A stretch of DNA of 13,600 nt from DATAMF01 sp964472565 (GCA_964472565.1 CAYYNB010000162.1:1-13600), one strand, 5' to 3'; shown: positions 5,422-12,229, numbered from the stretch's first letter. The notes: generated by a model not told the origin, from the letters alone. Translations and numbers: made by a program.

Positions 5422-7344
5422 ATGCGGAAACTTGAACTTTTAGGGGTGTTCTTAGCGGGATTGGTTCTGTTGGCGGCCTGCAACTTTAATTCCGAGGAAG
5501 AAACCCCGCAGGTCACAGCGTCGGCCACCGCGCTGGCTGTCGTGCCGACACTTCCCGCCGCCACGACACCAGCCGTACCAACGCTCACAACCGAACCGAC
5601 GCGCCCGCATGTTGGCATCATCACGTCTACCGCCAGCAATACGCCGTTTACGCTTCCTTCGGTCCCGCCCACAACGGCTGTTCCGGTGGGCGTCCCGCCG
5701 ACCTTCACACCCGCCCCGCTGATCTCGCCGCAGCCGCCAACCAGTACCATCCCGCCCACCGCCACCGTGACCACTGCCGCGCCTGTCGCCACTGCGACTC
5801 TGCCGCCCGGTGTGCTTCCGACGCTGGGCGCGCCGCCGACCTTCACGCCCTCCGGCTTTTACCCGACCGCGCTGCCCTTCGGCACGGCGACTCCGACCCC
5901 TACGCCGCTGATCGCCTCGACCATGATCACGCCGCCGCCGACCTTCACCCCCTTCGTGATTCCGTCCAGTACGGCGATCACCGCCGGGGCTTATGTCTGC
6001 TCCGACTGCGACTTTTTGCGGCTGCGTGATGCGCCCGGCCTCAGCGCGAATGTCCTGCGCGAACTAGAGCCGGGCATCCCGCTTTATGTTGTCGGGCGCG
6101 TGGCCGATAATTCCTGGATTCAGGTAACGACTGATGACGGTCTGACCGGGTGGGTTGCCGCCCAATATCTGACCCTCGCCATCGATCTGAATCTGGTCAG
6201 CGTCACCGCGCAGGCGCTCCCAACAGCGGTAGCCGATGCGGGCGGCGCGATGGTGTCCGGCATTTCGTCCCACGCCCGCCAGATTTTTCTCGATGGGCTG
6301 GCGAAGGGCAACAAAGGCCATGCCTTTACCAAAGTGGGCGACAGCATCACCGCCTCACCGAATTTTCTGGTTCCTATCGGCTACGGGCAGTACAGCCTCG
6401 GCAGCTACGGTTATCTCAGCACCGCGATCAGCTTCTTCTCTGGCCCGAACGGGCGCGGTGAGAATCCCTTCCTCGCCGGATCAATGGCTGCGCGTAATAG
6501 CTGGGGCACCACCAGCGTCCTGAGTCCCAGCAACGCCGACTCTGGCATCTGCCGCGCCGGGGAAACCCCGCTCGCCTGTGAATACCGCGTGAACCGTCCA
6601 TCCGTCGCGCTGATCATGTTCGGCACCAACGACTCCGGCGGCCTGCCGTCCGACCAGTTCCGCGCCAACTTGCAGACCATCGTTCAGACTTCGATCAACA
6701 TGGGCGTGATACCCGTTCTCAGCACGATCCCGGCCAAACATTACAATCCGGCGACGGATGGCCGTGTAGCCGAATTTAACCAGATCATCATTTCGGTGGC
6801 CCGCACCTACGATATCCCGCTGTGGGACTACGGCGCGGCGATGTCGAAGCTGCCCGGTGAGGGCCTTGCCGCCGATGGCGTTCATCCCTCCACGCCGCCC
6901 AATGGCATGAGCGGCTATCTGACCGGGGAAAACCTGAACTACGGCTATCCGATGCGCAATCTTGGCGCGCTGATGGTGCTCTACAGCCTCTGGCAGCAGA
7001 TTCTCTACGACGCCGACACCGCCATCCCCGCGACTCAGCCGCCCAGCATGGCGACCCAATCCAGCGGCGGCACAGGAACCTACACCTGTCCCGGTGCGCC
7101 CGTGCCCCAGTTGACTGTCGGCGGGCAGGGCCAGGTCACGCCCGGACTGCCCAACAAGGTCCGCAGCAGCCCCGGCTTCAGTGCCTCGCAGGTTGGCGCG
7201 ATCCCCGGCGAAGGGGTGTTCTCAGTGATCGGCGGGCCAAGCTGCGCCGATGGTTACAACTGGTGGCAGGTCAGCTACGAGGGTCTGACCGGGTGGACCG
7301 CCGACGGTGACAGCAGCGAATATTGGGTTAAGCCCTATCCCTAA
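5422..7344 (+). CDS. SH3b-SGNH hydrolase-SH3b lipoprotein with Pro/Thr-rich linker
   Basis: The 640-residue protein starts with a lipoprotein signal ending in LLAAC (C20), so it should be anchored by lipid on the outer face of the membrane. Residues 28-185 are a Pro/Thr/Ala-rich stalk in which PPTFTP occurs three times (92-97, 138-143, 172-177). A bacterial SH3 domain follows (about 190-252: FLRLRDAPGLSANVL, then GLTGWVAAQYL). Next is an SGNH/GDSL-type hydrolase domain (about 290-530) with G306-D307-S308 as the nucleophile block, GTND with N403, and D485-G-V-H488, so the Ser-Asp-His set is intact. A second SH3b-like domain closes the protein (about 552-640). SGNH enzymes cleave esters, often acetyl groups on polysaccharides, and SH3b domains commonly bind cell wall, so a surface polysaccharide or wall esterase is likely. 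The exact substrate is unknown. GAGGG lies 6 bases before the ATG. Confidence 0.9.
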   Translation: MRKLELLGVFLAGLVLLAACNFNSEEETPQVTASATALAVVPTLPAATTPAVPTLTTEPTRPHVGIITSTASNTPFTLPSVPPTTAVPVGVPPTFTPAPLISPQPPTSTIPPTATVTTAAPVATATLPPGVLPTLGAPPTFTPSGFYPTALPFGTATPTPTPLIASTMITPPPTFTPFVIPSSTAITAGAYVCSDCDFLRLRDAPGLSANVLRELEPGIPLYVVGRVADNSWIQVTTDDGLTGWVAAQYLTLAIDLNLVSVTAQALPTAVADAGGAMVSGISSHARQIFLDGLAKGNKGHAFTKVGDSITASPNFLVPIGYGQYSLGSYGYLSTAISFFSGPNGRGENPFLAGSMAARNSWGTTSVLSPSNADSGICRAGETPLACEYRVNRPSVALIMFGTNDSGGLPSDQFRANLQTIVQTSINMGVIPVLSTIPAKHYNPATDGRVAEFNQIIISVARTYDIPLWDYGAAMSKLPGEGLAADGVHPSTPPNGMSGYLTGENLNYGYPMRNLGALMVLYSLWQQILYDADTAIPATQPPSMATQSSGGTGTYTCPGAPVPQLTVGGQGQVTPGLPNKVRSSPGFSASQVGAIPGEGVFSVIGGPSCADGYNWWQVSYEGLTGWTADGDSSEYWVKPYP

Positions 7345-7360
7345 CGCGCGGCGGCGTAGT

Positions 7361-7389
7361 CCACCGGGCACGGTGGCTCCCGTTTTGCT
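7361..7389 (+). terminator. Possible weak terminator after the lipoprotein gene
   Basis: CCACCG (7361-7366) pairs with CGGTGG (7371-7376) around GGCA, 17 bases after the stop codon. A run of only four T residues follows at 7383-7386, 6 bases beyond the stem, so termination would be inefficient. The same stretch holds an extended -10-like TGCTATTCT (7386-7394) that could drive the next gene. Confidence 0.35.
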
Positions 7390-7424
7390 ATTCTCCCAAT
7401 GAGCCGAGCGAGAGGAGAAATGAA

Positions 7425-8114
7425 ATGATGCGAGATCGACGCCTGATCTGGGATGGCTGTACGAATGTGCGCGACCTCGGCGGTTTGTGTACCGTCGATG
7501 GGTGTGTGACCCGTTGGGGGGCGCTGGTGCGTTCGGATCACCCCGCCAACCTGACTTCGGCAGGCTGGTCCGCCCTGTATGATTACGGCATCCGCACCAT
7601 TATTACGCTGACCACACATGGTTATCCAGAGAGTAAGCCGGATCTCGCGCCGCGCCCTGCTGATCTGATCACGCTGTCCTGCGCGATAGAAGATTTCACT
7701 GATGAGGAATTTGTCGAAAAGTGGGTGCTGAACGAGTTGGTTTGTTCGCCCCTTTATTACACTGAGGCGCTCAGGCGTTGGCCCGCCCGCTATGTCGCCG
7801 TGATCCAGGCGATTGCCCGTGCTCGCCCAGGGGGTGTTCTGTTCCATTGTATTCGCGGCGTTGACCGCACCGGGATCATTGCCCTGCTGCTGTTGGCGCT
7901 GGTGGGCGTGGTGCCCGAAGATATTCTCGCCGACTACGCACTGACTCCCGATGCCAAACGGGACGCGCTGCTGGCCCGCGAACACACCACGACCCGTGAA
8001 ACGATCCTCACCACGCTGGCCCATCTCGACGCCGCGCGGTATCTGCTGGACAACGGGCTGAGTGAGGCCGATCTGACCGCCGTCCGCGCGCGCCTGTTAG
8101 ATACGAACGCTTAG
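7425..8114 (+). CDS. Protein tyrosine/serine phosphatase-like protein (Y_phosphatase3-type)
   Basis: The 229-residue protein matches the cysteine-based tyrosine phosphatase family often annotated as tyrosine-protein phosphatase or protein tyrosine/serine phosphatase. The N-terminal family signature NVRDLGG (14-20) is followed by GALVRSDHPANLT. The active-site loop HCIRGVDRTG (141-150) gives nucleophile C142 and phosphate-binding R148 in the C-x5-R arrangement; a lysine usual in HCxxGKDRTG is replaced by V146. The region after 160 is helical. No signal peptide is present, so it is cytoplasmic. The substrate may be a phosphoprotein or a phosphoinositide-like small molecule; the sequence does not decide. 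AGGAG (7413-7417) lies 7 bases before the first of two adjacent ATGs (7425, 7428). The gene is followed after 34 bases by the toxin-antitoxin cassette. Confidence 0.88.
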   Translation: MMRDRRLIWDGCTNVRDLGGLCTVDGCVTRWGALVRSDHPANLTSAGWSALYDYGIRTIITLTTHGYPESKPDLAPRPADLITLSCAIEDFTDEEFVEKWVLNELVCSPLYYTEALRRWPARYVAVIQAIARARPGGVLFHCIRGVDRTGIIALLLLALVGVVPEDILADYALTPDAKRDALLAREHTTTRETILTTLAHLDAARYLLDNGLSEADLTAVRARLLDTNA

Positions 8115-8148
8115 CGCCTAGACTATAGGTAGTGATTGGAGGTGCCCG

Positions 8149-8409
8149 ATGCTAACCCTATACGATCTAAAAGCCGCGATTGATCGCCTGTCGTCCGAGG
8201 AACTCCGCGAACTGCGCGAGTATCTTGATCAGCGCGAAAGCGCGGAGCATTTCACAAGTGGAATGACTCCCCAGGAACGAGCGCGCCGGTTGAATGAAGC
8301 ATTCGACCAACTAAGGGAGGGTCTCACTCAGCAGCAGCTTGACGAAATAACCGAAGCCATGAACGCGGAATTCATCGAACCTTTTGACGAGGACGAATGG
8401 AAAGACTGA
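8149..8409 (+). CDS. Antitoxin-like partner of the PIN toxin
   Basis: The 86-residue acidic protein has two predicted helices in its N-terminal part (DLKAAIDRLSSEELRELREY, then LDQRESAE) and a C-terminal part rich in acidic residues ending in FDEDEWKD. It overlaps the following PIN-domain gene by 13 bases, the usual layout of a type II toxin-antitoxin pair with the antitoxin first. I do not see a ribbon-helix-helix or AbrB-type DNA-binding motif of a known VapB class, so the family is uncertain; the role is inferred from position and size. GGAGG lies 6 bases before the ATG. The start region and first 33 codons are repeated almost exactly in the gene at 8832. A TATAGG about 20 bases upstream is at best a poor -10. 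Confidence 0.75.
   Translation: MLTLYDLKAAIDRLSSEELRELREYLDQRESAEHFTSGMTPQERARRLNEAFDQLREGLTQQQLDEITEAMNAEFIEPFDEDEWKD
8162..8203 (+). repeat. Direct repeat within antitoxin gene, copy 1
   Basis: These 42 bases are identical to 8845-8886. With scattered mismatches the similarity extends upstream through the ATG to the ribosome binding site (AGGTGCCCGATGCT in both) and downstream into later codons. The repeat marks duplication of the antitoxin gene on either side of the PIN gene. Confidence 0.9.
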
Positions 8410-8810
8410 CCTATATTCTCGACACTAATGTGATTGCAGATCGCATGAATGCCCGTGAACCCGTCGCCCAACGTCTGACAATGATGGTTGAAGCGGGACA
8501 TCAGGTGTGTTTGTGCCAACCTGTTTACTATGAGGTGATTCGTGGCTTGCTGAAAACGAATGCAACCCGCAAGCTACATTTTTTTCAACACACGATTATA
8601 CCCTTTTTAACTTGGATACCGCTCATCGACGCCGATTGGCGGCTGGCGGCTCAATTCTGGGCTGATGCCGTCAATGCCGGGCGGCAGCTTGGCGACGCCG
8701 ACCTGTTGATCGGCGCGATCACCAGCCGCATTAAGGGGATCGTGGTATCTGCGGATGATGATTTTCAGGCGCTGCCCATCACCCGCGAAAACTGGCGCAT
8801 GGTTCGGTAA
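8397..8810 (+). CDS. PIN-domain toxin (VapC-like ribonuclease)
   Basis: The 137-residue protein is a complete PIN domain, about the usual VapC length. The acidic metal-binding set is visible: D9 in ILDTNVI, E46 in YYEVIRG, D102 in GDADLLIGA and D122 in SADDDFQAL. VapC toxins are magnesium-dependent RNases that cut tRNA or rRNA and are held inactive by the partner antitoxin; the target of this one is unknown. The ATG lies within the last codons of the upstream antitoxin gene, in the +1 frame, so translation is probably coupled; GAGG at 8389-8392 can serve as ribosome binding site. The middle of the gene (about 8575-8615) is more AT-rich than its surroundings. The second antitoxin-like gene starts 21 bases after its stop. 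Confidence 0.9.
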   Translation: MERLTYILDTNVIADRMNAREPVAQRLTMMVEAGHQVCLCQPVYYEVIRGLLKTNATRKLHFFQHTIIPFLTWIPLIDADWRLAAQFWADAVNAGRQLGDADLLIGAITSRIKGIVVSADDDFQALPITRENWRMVR

Positions 8811-8831
8811 TCTAAGCAAAGAAGGTGCCCG

Positions 8832-9020
8832 ATGCTGACTCTACACGATCTAAAAGCCGCGATTGATCGCCTGTCGTCCGAGGAACGCCGCGAACTGCTC
8901 GCCTATCTGGATCAACTCGAAGCTGCCGAACAGAAACGGCCTCCCCAGATGCGTGAGGGAACAACCCAGGCCGAACTGAACGACATGACCGCAGCCATGA
9001 ATGCTGACCCGGACGAATAA
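8832..9020 (+). CDS. Shortened paralogue of the antitoxin, downstream of the toxin
   Basis: The 62-residue product is a homologue of the gene at 8149. Residues 1-28 differ at only five positions, and its C-terminal REGTTQAELNDMTAAMNA aligns with REGLTQQQLDEITEAMNA at residues 56-73 of the longer protein. The difference is a net deletion of about 15 residues in the middle and a shorter acidic tail. GAAGG lies 6 bases before the ATG in the same context as the first copy (GGTGCCCGATGCT). It ends 6 bases before a terminator hairpin. It may be a second antitoxin for the same toxin, an orphan antitoxin left when a second toxin was lost, or a decaying copy; the intact frame and ribosome binding site favour a translated gene. 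Confidence 0.7.
   Translation: MLTLHDLKAAIDRLSSEERRELLAYLDQLEAAEQKRPPQMREGTTQAELNDMTAAMNADPDE
8845..8886 (+). repeat. Direct repeat within antitoxin paralogue, copy 2
   Basis: Identical over 42 bases to 8162-8203, at a distance of 683 bases. The PIN toxin gene lies wholly between the two copies, so recombination between them would remove the toxin and leave one hybrid antitoxin gene. Confidence 0.9.
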
Positions 9021-9051
9021 AAAATAGGGGAATGCAGCCAGCGCATTCCCC
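9014..9051 (-). terminator. Intrinsic terminator between convergent genes
   Basis: GGGGAATGC (9027-9035) and its exact complement GCATTCCCC (9043-9051) make a nine-pair stem with a 7-base loop. On the minus strand it is followed by TATTTTTTATT, a good U-rich tract, so it terminates the nitroreductase-like gene 10 bases after its stop. On the plus strand no T run follows, so it would stop transcripts of the toxin-antitoxin cassette less well, though the hairpin may protect their 3' ends. Confidence 0.8.
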
Positions 9052-9060
9052 CGCACATGG

Positions 9061-9831
9061 TTATTCCATCGGCCACCAGAAGCCGCTTTTGATCAGCCGC
9101 TCCTGAAATTCCAATATTTTCCCCTGCGCCACTTTTTCGGCGGCGGGTTTGCCGGTCCACCGCGTATAGAACCAGTCCAGGTAATGCGCGAACCCCTGTT
9201 TTTCCCAGTCATCGATCAGCCCGATATGCCGCTCGTGATCGTCATACTCCGCCACGATCCGCGCCAGTTGATCATCCGTCGGCGGCTGGTACTGTCCGTA
9301 ATGCACCACGAATTCCTGGCTCAGCCGCCCCTTGAGATACCCCGGCTCCTCGCGCGGATACCCCAGCACCACTGTGATCAGCGGGAAGCATGAGGTTTCC
9401 GGCAGATTCAACGCCTGGTAGACCACATCCAGCGGCTTACGGTGCAGCGCGTTGGTGATCAGCGAATCGATGCCGAGCGCTTTGGCGGCGATCACGGCGG
9501 TTTGCGCCGCCAGGATCGTATCAATCGTCCCGGTCAAAAAGCTGATAATGTCATCATTATCAAATTCCTGTTCCAGGTAGCGCGCGGTGGCGGCGATCCG
9601 CGTAAAATCCACGCAGAATACCAGCGCCACGCTGCCCTTGTACACCAGCAGATCATGCATCACCGTGCGATCCTTCAGCACGATGATCGAATAACTCTGC
9701 CGCGCCGAGGCGTTTGCCGTGCGCAGGGTCGCCTCCAGAATCTGGTTCAGATCCGCCTCACCGATTTCCTGGTCTGAAAAACTGCCGTGAATGGTACGGA
9801 GCTTGTTGAGGGTTTGTAAGGTCTCGTTCAT
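9061..9831 (-). CDS. Nitroreductase family protein (FMN-dependent)
   Basis: The 256 residues fit the nitroreductase fold, flavoenzymes that reduce nitro groups, quinones or enoates with NAD(P)H. The N-terminal LRTIHGSFSDQEI (11-23) corresponds to the RRSxRxF phosphate-binding segment, with H15 where arginine is common. ANASARQSYSIIVL (39-52) is the second FMN region; DTILAAQTAVIAAKALGIDS (104-123) is the dimer helix with the Leu-Gly-Ile motif; VLGYPREEPGYLKGRL (155-170) is the C-terminal part of the core. A tail of about 75 residues rich in aromatic and charged residues follows and is longer than in simple members. The substrate is unknown. The ATG at 9831 has AAGGAA close upstream and an extended -10 (TGCTATACT) about 43 bases upstream. 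It is transcribed alone and ends at a terminator. Confidence 0.87.
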   Translation of the reverse strand: MNETLQTLNKLRTIHGSFSDQEIGEADLNQILEATLRTANASARQSYSIIVLKDRTVMHDLLVYKGSVALVFCVDFTRIAATARYLEQEFDNDDIISFLTGTIDTILAAQTAVIAAKALGIDSLITNALHRKPLDVVYQALNLPETSCFPLITVVLGYPREEPGYLKGRLSQEFVVHYGQYQPPTDDQLARIVAEYDDHERHIGLIDDWEKQGFAHYLDWFYTRWTGKPAAEKVAQGKILEFQERLIKSGFWWPME

Positions 9832-9873
9832 ATGTTCCTTCGGGGAAAAAAGTGCAATATCTCATCCACCCGT

Positions 9874-9882
9874 AGTATAGCA
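9874..9882 (-). promoter_or_regulatory. Extended -10 promoter of the nitroreductase-like gene
   Basis: On the minus strand TGC-TATACT reads as an extended -10 element, with the start of transcription expected about 36 bases before the ATG at 9831. No -35 close to TTGACA is seen at 17 bases, which is tolerable for extended -10 promoters. Confidence 0.5.
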
Positions 9883-9932
9883 CGTTTGTTCCGTGACGCG
9901 CTGGGCCGCATTCTCGCCCCACCCGCTTTTCC

Positions 9933-9960
9933 CCCTCTTCCAACTCGGTTGGCGAGAGGG
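9933..9960. repeat. C-rich/G-rich intergenic hairpin, copy 2
   Basis: CCCTCTTCCAAC (9933-9944) pairs, with one extra base and one mismatch, with GTTGGCGAGAGGG (9948-9960) around a TCG loop. It is followed by CAGGGGGTGAGG, which resembles CCGGGGGTAGGG after copy 1. It lies in the 236-base gap between the divergent nitroreductase-like and membrane-protein genes. A promoter on the minus side is listed separately; I see no clear promoter for the plus side. Confidence 0.5.
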
Positions 9961-10067
9961 CAGGGGGTGAGGTTCTTCGAGGCAGGAGGATCGGATTCCC
10001 TGTTCGCGCTGCTTTTCCTTCAGGAGTAGACTAACCGGATAAACTGCGCCGCTGTGAGGAAAAAAAT

Positions 10068-10973
10068 ATGGACGATCATGTTCAACCATTTACCATCTTG
10101 GGTAATACTCCCCAGATTCGGCTGAAACGCCTCGCCCTGATTGGAATCGTCCTGCTGCTCATCGGCGTTTTTTTGCCCATCTATCAAGAGGATACCGATA
10201 CATCCCGATTTTTTGATTATGCCGATAATAACAAGATTCCCGCCGATGGTTTTGGCGTGCCGATTTTTATCTTTGCGGGTGTCTCGCTGCTGCTCCTGCT
10301 CATGGATCGCGCTGAATATCTGTCGCTGCCTGTGATCATCCTTTTCTGGCTGCTTTTTCTGCAATTTATGAGCATCTGGCTGTTGGTTCAGAATGACCGT
10401 TACGACGCGACGTTGCAGTATGGGTGGGCCGTTCTGGGGATCGGGCTGCTGCTGCTCTCGCTGCCGGGCTGGTGGCCGGCCCAACTCGATTTACGGCGGG
10501 TGTTTGTGGTGGCGGGGCTGTTGATGCTGCTGATCGGTTTTCTGGTCCCCATTGCATCCTTCGGTGAGGATGGCAGCGTGTATTTTTCAACCGGGCGTTA
10601 TGGCGGCGGGAACTCGGCTGTATTTTATATGTTCCCGGTAGCCTGTGTGCTGCTGGTGCTGCGCCGCGAGGACAAACTGTGGATTTTCGGCCTGCTCGCG
10701 CTGGCCCTGCTGATCAACGACTTTCGGATCGTCTGGCAGGGCATTCACGGCGGTAATGCAGGCTTTATTCTTTGGAGTAAGGAGTCAGGTAAACTGGGGT
10801 GGGCCTGGATGCCGCTCTTCTGGGGAAGTATCCTGTTATCACTGACGCTGTTTTTAGGCGAAGACCGCGAAAAACTGCTGGCCCTTTCGCCTTATATTCC
10901 GCTTGATGATGAGGAGGAAACAACTAATGAGGAAGAACCTGAGTCCATTGACGCTGACACTGCCGAAGGATAA
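10068..10973 (+). CDS. Eight-helix membrane protein, internally duplicated, unknown function
   Basis: I do not recognise a named family. Hydrophobic segments fall near residues 21-39, 62-79, 86-107, 118-134, 144-163, 183-199, 204-217 and 245-263. The two halves resemble each other: LIGVFLP (31-37) against LIGFLVP (155-161), FIFAGVSLLLLLMDR against FYMFPVACVLLVLRR, and GWAVLGIGLLLLSL (119-132) against GWAWMPLFWGSILLSL (244-259), at a near-constant offset of about 119-125 residues. This suggests a 4+4 helix duplication. A soluble tail from about 275 is very acidic (DDEEETTNEEEPE). GAGGA lies 7 bases before the ATG. The histidine phosphatase gene starts 6 bases after the stop, so the two are surely cotranscribed. 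It could be a transporter, a sensor or a membrane partner of the two downstream enzymes; none can be chosen from sequence. Confidence 0.85.
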   Translation: MDDHVQPFTILGNTPQIRLKRLALIGIVLLLIGVFLPIYQEDTDTSRFFDYADNNKIPADGFGVPIFIFAGVSLLLLLMDRAEYLSLPVIILFWLLFLQFMSIWLLVQNDRYDATLQYGWAVLGIGLLLLSLPGWWPAQLDLRRVFVVAGLLMLLIGFLVPIASFGEDGSVYFSTGRYGGGNSAVFYMFPVACVLLVLRREDKLWIFGLLALALLINDFRIVWQGIHGGNAGFILWSKESGKLGWAWMPLFWGSILLSLTLFLGEDREKLLALSPYIPLDDEEETTNEEEPESIDADTAEG

Positions 10974-10979
10974 ACGACC

Positions 10980-11600
10980 ATGACTATCTATCTGATCCGT
11001 CACAGCGACCCGCAGTATGAAACCGACGCCGCAGGTCGCCCGCTGGTGTACGGCCCGGAGGCGGGCATCACTGCGGAAGGGCAGGTGTGGGCCAAAGCCC
11101 TGGCGCAGCACATCTTCCAACGCGAGCGCCGGGGGTTTGATCAACTGGTCATCAGCCCCTTGACGCGCGCCAAACAAACCGCCGCCTGTTTTTCGATGCG
11201 GGACCTCTTGATTGAAGATTCCCGCCTCCGCGACACGGACAACACCTGGGCCGGGCTTCCCGTCGAAGAATTTATGAAGGTCTACAAAACGGGCCGCATC
11301 TTCGACCACCCCCGCATCCTGGAAACCATTGAGCAGGTCGCGGATCGGATGTGCGCGGTGTTTGCCGATTATGCGGCGGGCGACGGGTTGATCGGCTTGA
11401 TCAGTCATGGCGATTCGCTGCGCGCCTTATATTATCGCCTCCACCATCCCGACAGCCCGTTCCCATCGTACCCTGAACTGCTCCGCCTGATCGATTTTGG
11501 CCCTGCCGACGCCCTGCGCCTGGAATGGAGTCCTGCCGGGAGCATTCTCGCTGAGGAATACATCTATAATCCGCTGCGCAAAGGCGAAGCCCACGCGTAA
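10980..11600 (+). CDS. Histidine phosphatase family protein (phosphoglycerate mutase-like)
   Basis: The 206-residue protein belongs to the histidine phosphatase superfamily, whose members transfer phosphate through a histidine. The usual RHG motif reads RHS here: LIRHSDP with R7 and catalytic H8. The phosphate pocket is completed by R63 in SPLTRAKQTA and H143 in ISHGDSLRAL. The usual proton-donor glutamate in the 'E...G.weG' motif appears as aspartate (about D85, in LRDTDNTWAGLP). All catalytic residues are therefore present or conservatively replaced, and a phosphatase rather than a mutase is likely; the substrate is unknown. The ribosome binding site GAAGGA overlaps the end of the membrane-protein gene, 6 bases upstream, and the Nudix gene follows after 18 bases. 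Translational coupling is likely. Confidence 0.9.
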   Translation: MTIYLIRHSDPQYETDAAGRPLVYGPEAGITAEGQVWAKALAQHIFQRERRGFDQLVISPLTRAKQTAACFSMRDLLIEDSRLRDTDNTWAGLPVEEFMKVYKTGRIFDHPRILETIEQVADRMCAVFADYAAGDGLIGLISHGDSLRALYYRLHHPDSPFPSYPELLRLIDFGPADALRLEWSPAGSILAEEYIYNPLRKGEAHA

Positions 11601-11618
11601 CATGGAGCGCCGCCCCCG

Positions 11619-12086
11619 ATGAATCAGATCCGCGCCATTGTAATCTGCGTCTTTCGCCACCAGGATCAGATTCTCGTCACGGAGTATATCGATCCCCCGC
11701 CCACGCCGCGCCGTTATTATCGTCCCCTCGGCGGTGGGATCGAATTGGGCGAGCACAGCGCGCAGGCGGTCCGCCGCGAAATTCTGGAAGAACTCGGTGA
11801 ACCGATCACCAACCTCCGGCTGTTGGGCACGCTCGAAAACATCTACACCATCCAGGGTATCATCGGCCACCAGATCGTGCAGGTCTATGACGCCCAATTT
11901 GAAAATCCCGCCCTCTACGATCAGCCTGAACTGTACGCCCGTGAAGACAACGGCGACGTCCTGCGCGTCCTCTGGCTGCCGCTCGCCTTTTTCGCCAGCG
12001 GCGATCCCCCTCTGTACCCCAACGGCCTCTACGACTTGCTGTTAAGGCCGATCCAAGAAAATAATCATCCCATTCATCCGGATTGA
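11619..12086 (+). CDS. Nudix hydrolase
   Basis: The 155-residue protein carries a nearly exact Nudix box from G39 to G60: G-x5-E45-x7-R53-E54-I-x-E57-E58-x-G60. The position after the last glycine is E61, where a hydrophobic residue is usual. Nudix enzymes hydrolyse nucleoside diphosphates linked to another moiety, such as ADP-ribose, NADH, dNTPs or nucleotide sugars, using divalent metal bound by the glutamates. The N-terminal strand IRAIVICVFRHQDQILVTEY and the PLGGGIELGE entry to the box are typical of small housekeeping members; the substrate cannot be named. It is the third gene of the operon that starts at 10068. GGAG at 11604-11607 is 11 bases before the ATG, a somewhat long spacing. 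A hairpin starts 2 bases after the stop codon. Confidence 0.92.
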   Translation: MNQIRAIVICVFRHQDQILVTEYIDPPPTPRRYYRPLGGGIELGEHSAQAVRREILEELGEPITNLRLLGTLENIYTIQGIIGHQIVQVYDAQFENPALYDQPELYAREDNGDVLRVLWLPLAFFASGDPPLYPNGLYDLLLRPIQENNHPIHPD

Positions 12087-12088
12087 CT

Positions 12089-12109
12089 CCCCTTCCCTGA
12101 GGGAAGGGG
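12089..12109. repeat. C-rich/G-rich hairpin, copy 3, at the operon end
   Basis: CCCCTTCCC (12089-12097) and GGGAAGGGG (12101-12109) are exact complements with a TGA between them. The hairpin begins 2 bases after the Nudix stop codon. The plus strand continues TAAAGAAAATC, without a T tract, so a classical intrinsic terminator is not supported; a role in 3' end protection or as a dispersed element fits better. The first eight bases of the left arm equal those of copy 1. Confidence 0.6.
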
Positions 12110-12159
12110 TAAAGAAAATCTTGGCGCAGCCTTAATAACGACCAATGAATGATTGCCTT

Positions 12160-12188
12160 TTGATAAAAAACAGTAGATAATATTAATT
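12160..12188 (+). promoter_or_regulatory. Possible promoter of the STAS-like gene
   Basis: TTGATA (12160-12165) is followed after 15 bases by TATTAA (12181-12186) in a markedly AT-rich stretch of the 143-base gap. Spacing is short and the -10 is imperfect, so this is a candidate only. Confidence 0.3.
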
Positions 12189-12229
12189 GCCGCTTGTGCA
12201 AAAACAATTATTAAGGGGAGAGAAATAAG

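Noticed and set aside
5379..5846. Open frame opposite the lipoprotein stalk, rich in Gly and Val
   Set aside because: It is the reverse of Pro/Thr codon repeats and shows pure low-complexity sequence.
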